53,095 bases of DNA from an uncultured Lachnospiraceae bacterium (lineage in GTDB: Bacteria > Bacillota > Clostridia > Lachnospirales > Lachnospiraceae), in NCBI GenBank assembly GCA_947593655.1, contig CANQDS010000005.1, positions 1 through 53,095 on the forward strand, written 5' to 3'. Below, piece by piece: positions 50,379 through 53,095 of the stretch. Under the pieces are notes generated by a model. That model saw only the letters and a list, made by a program, of their open reading frames with translations, had not been told where the DNA came from and did no database searches. Position 1 is the stretch's first letter. Each line of letters starts with the position of its first letter. Both the position numbers and the translations under genes were made by a program.

Positions 50379-51995
50379 ATGTCTGTGAGTAAACGTAATG
50401 TAAACTGCTTGCTAATCTCATGTATTGTTATTGGCATTATTCTGCACATTGTGCCATATTTTTATAACCGTTCGCTTTGGATCGATGAGGCAATGCTTGC
50501 CAGTTCCATATGTACAAGATCTTTTTCAGAATTAGCAGCTTCTCCTCTTGATTTCGGGCAGAGTGCCTCTGTTGGGTGGCTGTTTATTGTTAAATTATTT
50601 ACGCAGGTATTCGGGATTTCTGAGTTTTCACTAAGGTTCTGGTCATTGCTCTCATCATTTGGCTGTATGATTTTATTTTACCTTTTGATGAAGGATCGGG
50701 TAAAAAAGAATTATGCGCTTTTGTTTACGGCGCTTTTTGCATTAGCAGATAAGTATATTTATTATGCGAATGAGTCGAAACCGTATATGTCAGATAATTT
50801 AGGATGTTTATTGGTTCTTTACATATGGCAGAAATTCAAGGATGGAAAGATCCGGCTTATCTATGTTGGGTTATTATATGCGCTGTTAGTGTGGTTTTCC
50901 TTTTCTGCGGTATTTTTTACTGCAGCTTGCATGATAATAGAATGTTTCGATATTTTAAGAAAAATCTGCGGGGAAAGGAATAAAAAAGCAGCGGCTGATT
51001 TTCTTCCATGCGGAATTGTACTGGCCAGCTTTCTATTGAATTATATTTTATGGCTGTCCGGGACGTCAAGCAATGCAGGAGCAAAGGGATATTGGGAATT
51101 ATTACGTTTTCCGTTGCTGCCGGCATCTTTATCGGATTTAAAGCTGATCTTTTTGATGGCAAGAGAGGTTCTGCGGTTTTATTCTGCAAAAATAATCGCA
51201 GTAGTCATCCTGTTGTTGTTTTTATCTTATGTTTTATATGTTGTCCGGAGGAAAAGGGACAAGCTGGAGATTCTTCTTCCGGTTGTTCTTTCCCTGCTGC
51301 TGCTTTTTATTGCCTCGTACTGCGGCTTCTATCCGATAGCCGGAAGGCTGGTTCAGATTTATCCGCTTGTGTTCATGATATTTGCGGCCTGTTCCTGTGA
51401 GCTTGCTGAAAATAAATTTTTGCAGATAAAAAATATAAAGCTCCGGAAAATCTGCGGAGGTGTGGCAGTCGGAATATTACTTGCGTGTCTGGGACTGATG
51501 GGGATGAATGGGTGCAAAAATTTATTTGCGCAGCATGTATATCTCGATATGTCGGAAATAGATGGGAGCATCCATTATCTGACAAAAAATAAGACGGCTT
51601 CTGATATGGTCTATGTTTATAATAAGTCGATACCTGTTTATATTTATATGCAGGACTTTAAGCCTTCATACAGCGAGTTGATGAAAATAAACAGCGGTAT
51701 GAAGCGGCGTGAAATGTCGTGGCCGGCACTTCCGATCGTTATGGATGGTACGATCTACGGTCAGGCGTTGGAAACTTTTTTGTATGAAAAACCATACAGT
51801 GATGATTATTCCCTGAAGATGGATGCGGTCATGGAAGACAGCCTGTTAATTGCTCAGAATGAAAGTGTATATTTATTTGTTTCCCATTCTGATATCGGAG
51901 TGCCGGAATTGATAAGCGAGCTTGAAAAATATGGCGAGGTCCAGACGGTCAATGAGTTTTATAAAACAAAATTGTATCATTATACCAAGAAATGA
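50379..51995 (+). CDS. GT39/ArnT-like integral membrane glycosyltransferase
   Basis: A 538-residue GT-C protein with about eleven helices that uses polyprenyl-phosphate sugars on the outer face. The first outside loop carries the characteristic acidic motif in YNRSLWIDEAMLASSI, and ALADKYIYYANESKPYMSDN follows. The soluble C-terminal portion (from about residue 395) resembles that of dolichyl-phosphate-mannose mannosyltransferase-like proteins. It may decorate the polymer or a wall acceptor. AGGAGGAG lies upstream. Confidence 0.85.
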   Translation: MSVSKRNVNCLLISCIVIGIILHIVPYFYNRSLWIDEAMLASSICTRSFSELAASPLDFGQSASVGWLFIVKLFTQVFGISEFSLRFWSLLSSFGCMILFYLLMKDRVKKNYALLFTALFALADKYIYYANESKPYMSDNLGCLLVLYIWQKFKDGKIRLIYVGLLYALLVWFSFSAVFFTAACMIIECFDILRKICGERNKKAAADFLPCGIVLASFLLNYILWLSGTSSNAGAKGYWELLRFPLLPASLSDLKLIFLMAREVLRFYSAKIIAVVILLLFLSYVLYVVRRKRDKLEILLPVVLSLLLLFIASYCGFYPIAGRLVQIYPLVFMIFAACSCELAENKFLQIKNIKLRKICGGVAVGILLACLGLMGMNGCKNLFAQHVYLDMSEIDGSIHYLTKNKTASDMVYVYNKSIPVYIYMQDFKPSYSELMKINSGMKRREMSWPALPIVMDGTIYGQALETFLYEKPYSDDYSLKMDAVMEDSLLIAQNESVYLFVSHSDIGVPELISELEKYGEVQTVNEFYKTKLYHYTKK

Positions 51996-52070
51996 TGCGG
52001 CTGCTGTATTGTTATTTCATGTGCAGGCATAAGCAGGCAATGCGGGGTTAGGGATATATGGAGGCAAGGC

Positions 52071-53095
52071 ATGGAACATTACGATAAAATTATTATCGGC
52101 GCAGGTCTGTACGGACTATATTCCGCGCTGCTGGGCTCGAAGAAGGAACAAAACATTTTAGTTCTGGAATGTGATCCAACACCTTTTCGAAGGGCAACCT
52201 ATATCAATCAGGCAAGGGTGCATCAAGGGTATCATTACCCCAGATCCATCTCAACCGCAATGAAATCCGCAGGATATTTCGAAAGATTTTGTAAAGACTA
52301 TGCGTTTTGCCTCAATAAAGAATTTGAGCAGATTTATGCAACCTCCGATAAGTATTCGTGGTCGGACGGCGTACAATTTAAAGAATTCTGCAAAGCAGCG
52401 CATATCCCCTGTGAAGAGCTGCATCCGGATCGGTATTTCAAGAAAGGGATGTGCGACGGAGCGTTTTTGACAAGGGAATACACCTATGACGCCATGATCT
52501 TAAAAGATTATCTGCTCGAGCAGCTTTCCCAATATCCGCATACCGTTATCCGTTATGGAACGCACATTCAAAGAATCGAAAAATCGGCGGATGCCTATGC
52601 GGTTTATACGGAGGACGGCGGAGAATACCGCAGCGGCTTTCTTCTGGATGCCGCATATGCAGGGGCGAATCAGATTTTAAAGATGGCAGGGTATGAACCT
52701 TTTGAAATCAAATATGAGTTATGCGAGATTATCTTGTGCGAGGTCAATGAAAATCTGAAAAATCTGGGATTTACCGTTATGGACGGACCGTTTTTTTCCA
52801 TTATGCCGTTCGGAAAAACAGGCTTTCATTCCCTGACCTCGGTTACGTTTACCCCGCATACGACAAGCTATGACGAGGTTCCGGTCTTTGCCTGCCAGAA
52901 GGAAAGCAGCGGATATTGTACGGCGGAACGGCTGGGCAACTGCAACGATTGTCCTGCCAAACCCAAAACCGCGTTTCCTTATATGGCAAATCTTGCAAAA
53001 AAATATATGAAAGAGGAGTTCGGATTCCAATATCATCATTCTTTGTATTCCATGAAGCCGATTCTGATGAGTTCGGAGATTGACGATTCCAGACC
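52071..53095 (+). CDS. FAD-dependent oxidoreductase (partial, 3' end outside window)
   Basis: The frame is open from the ATG at 52071 to the end of the window (341 codons, no stop). The N-terminal dinucleotide-binding fold MEHYDKIIIGAGLYGLYSALLGSKK has the GxGxxG pattern with an acidic end at LVLECD, followed by FRRATYINQARVHQGYHYPRS. This resembles DAO-type FAD oxidoreductases. GGAGG lies upstream. Base composition returns toward the GC-rich style of the first 39 kb. Substrate unknown; probably linked to the polysaccharide or its precursor. Confidence 0.85.
   Translation, partial: MEHYDKIIIGAGLYGLYSALLGSKKEQNILVLECDPTPFRRATYINQARVHQGYHYPRSISTAMKSAGYFERFCKDYAFCLNKEFEQIYATSDKYSWSDGVQFKEFCKAAHIPCEELHPDRYFKKGMCDGAFLTREYTYDAMILKDYLLEQLSQYPHTVIRYGTHIQRIEKSADAYAVYTEDGGEYRSGFLLDAAYAGANQILKMAGYEPFEIKYELCEIILCEVNENLKNLGFTVMDGPFFSIMPFGKTGFHSLTSVTFTPHTTSYDEVPVFACQKESSGYCTAERLGNCNDCPAKPKTAFPYMANLAKKYMKEEFGFQYHHSLYSMKPILMSSEIDDSR

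Overview
The window reads as the chromosome of a spore-forming, Gram-positive Clostridia member, most likely Lachnospiraceae. It carries a three-gene germination receptor operon, spoIIR, an alpha/beta-type SASP, Gram-positive style promoters and ribosome sites, and several small conserved proteins typical of that family. GC looks clearly above 50% by eye over the first 39 kb, falls sharply from about 40.1 to 51 kb, and recovers at the right edge. I see no rRNA, tRNA, CRISPR array or insertion sequence.

Housekeeping block (1-33.7 kb). In order: dnaE (5' end outside the window), pfkA, a SpoU-family rRNA methyltransferase with a small co-translated partner, a small alarmone synthetase, a MATE pump, and a soluble PocR-domain chemotaxis-like sensor. 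A leftward gene follows with a sigma-28-type (flagellar) promoter. Next come ispE with a co-translated GntR regulator, the germination operon plus spoIIR, several conserved unknowns, a CYTH enzyme, a DJ-1 protein, a SASP and an M15 peptidase. Then tig-clpP-clpX-lon-engB runs into a zinc-type ABC transporter and a second MATE pump by overlapping reading frames. Glutathione peroxidase, an OhrR-like regulator and a radical SAM/SPASM protein close the block.

Switch region (33.67-35.26 kb). A tyrosine recombinase lies between two 23-bp sites that are perfect reverse complements of each other. Each site is itself a core-type site: two 9-bp arms around a 5-base asymmetric centre. Inside the segment a near-consensus promoter (TTGACA, 17 bp, TAATAT) points left, away from the polysaccharide genes, and a leftward Rho-independent terminator waits at the end of the radical SAM gene. 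Inverting the 1.4-kb segment would aim this promoter at the helicase and polysaccharide genes on the right. I interpret this as a self-contained invertible promoter cassette carrying its own recombinase, drawn here in the probable OFF orientation for surface polysaccharide.

Polysaccharide region (35.26-53.1 kb). An SF2 helicase with three helicase-associated repeats comes first, then the initiating sugar-phosphate transferase. A terminator-like nested hairpin sits just before a LoaP-type NusG paralogue, which would let later genes be read through terminators such as the one at 40.15 kb. The AT-rich part holds GT2 and GT4 glycosyltransferases, an EpsG/Wzy-type polymerase, ATP-grasp (TupA-like) proteins, DUF362, pyruvyl transferase, a Wzx flippase, a GT39/ArnT-like membrane transferase and the start of an FAD-dependent oxidoreductase. 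Three broken genes (an AAA-ATPase/nuclease, a second TupA copy, a GT4 stub) and a G7 frameshift tract show repeated rearrangement. Flippase plus polymerase implies a Wzx/Wzy-type capsule or exopolysaccharide whose expression is probably switched by DNA inversion and processive antitermination.
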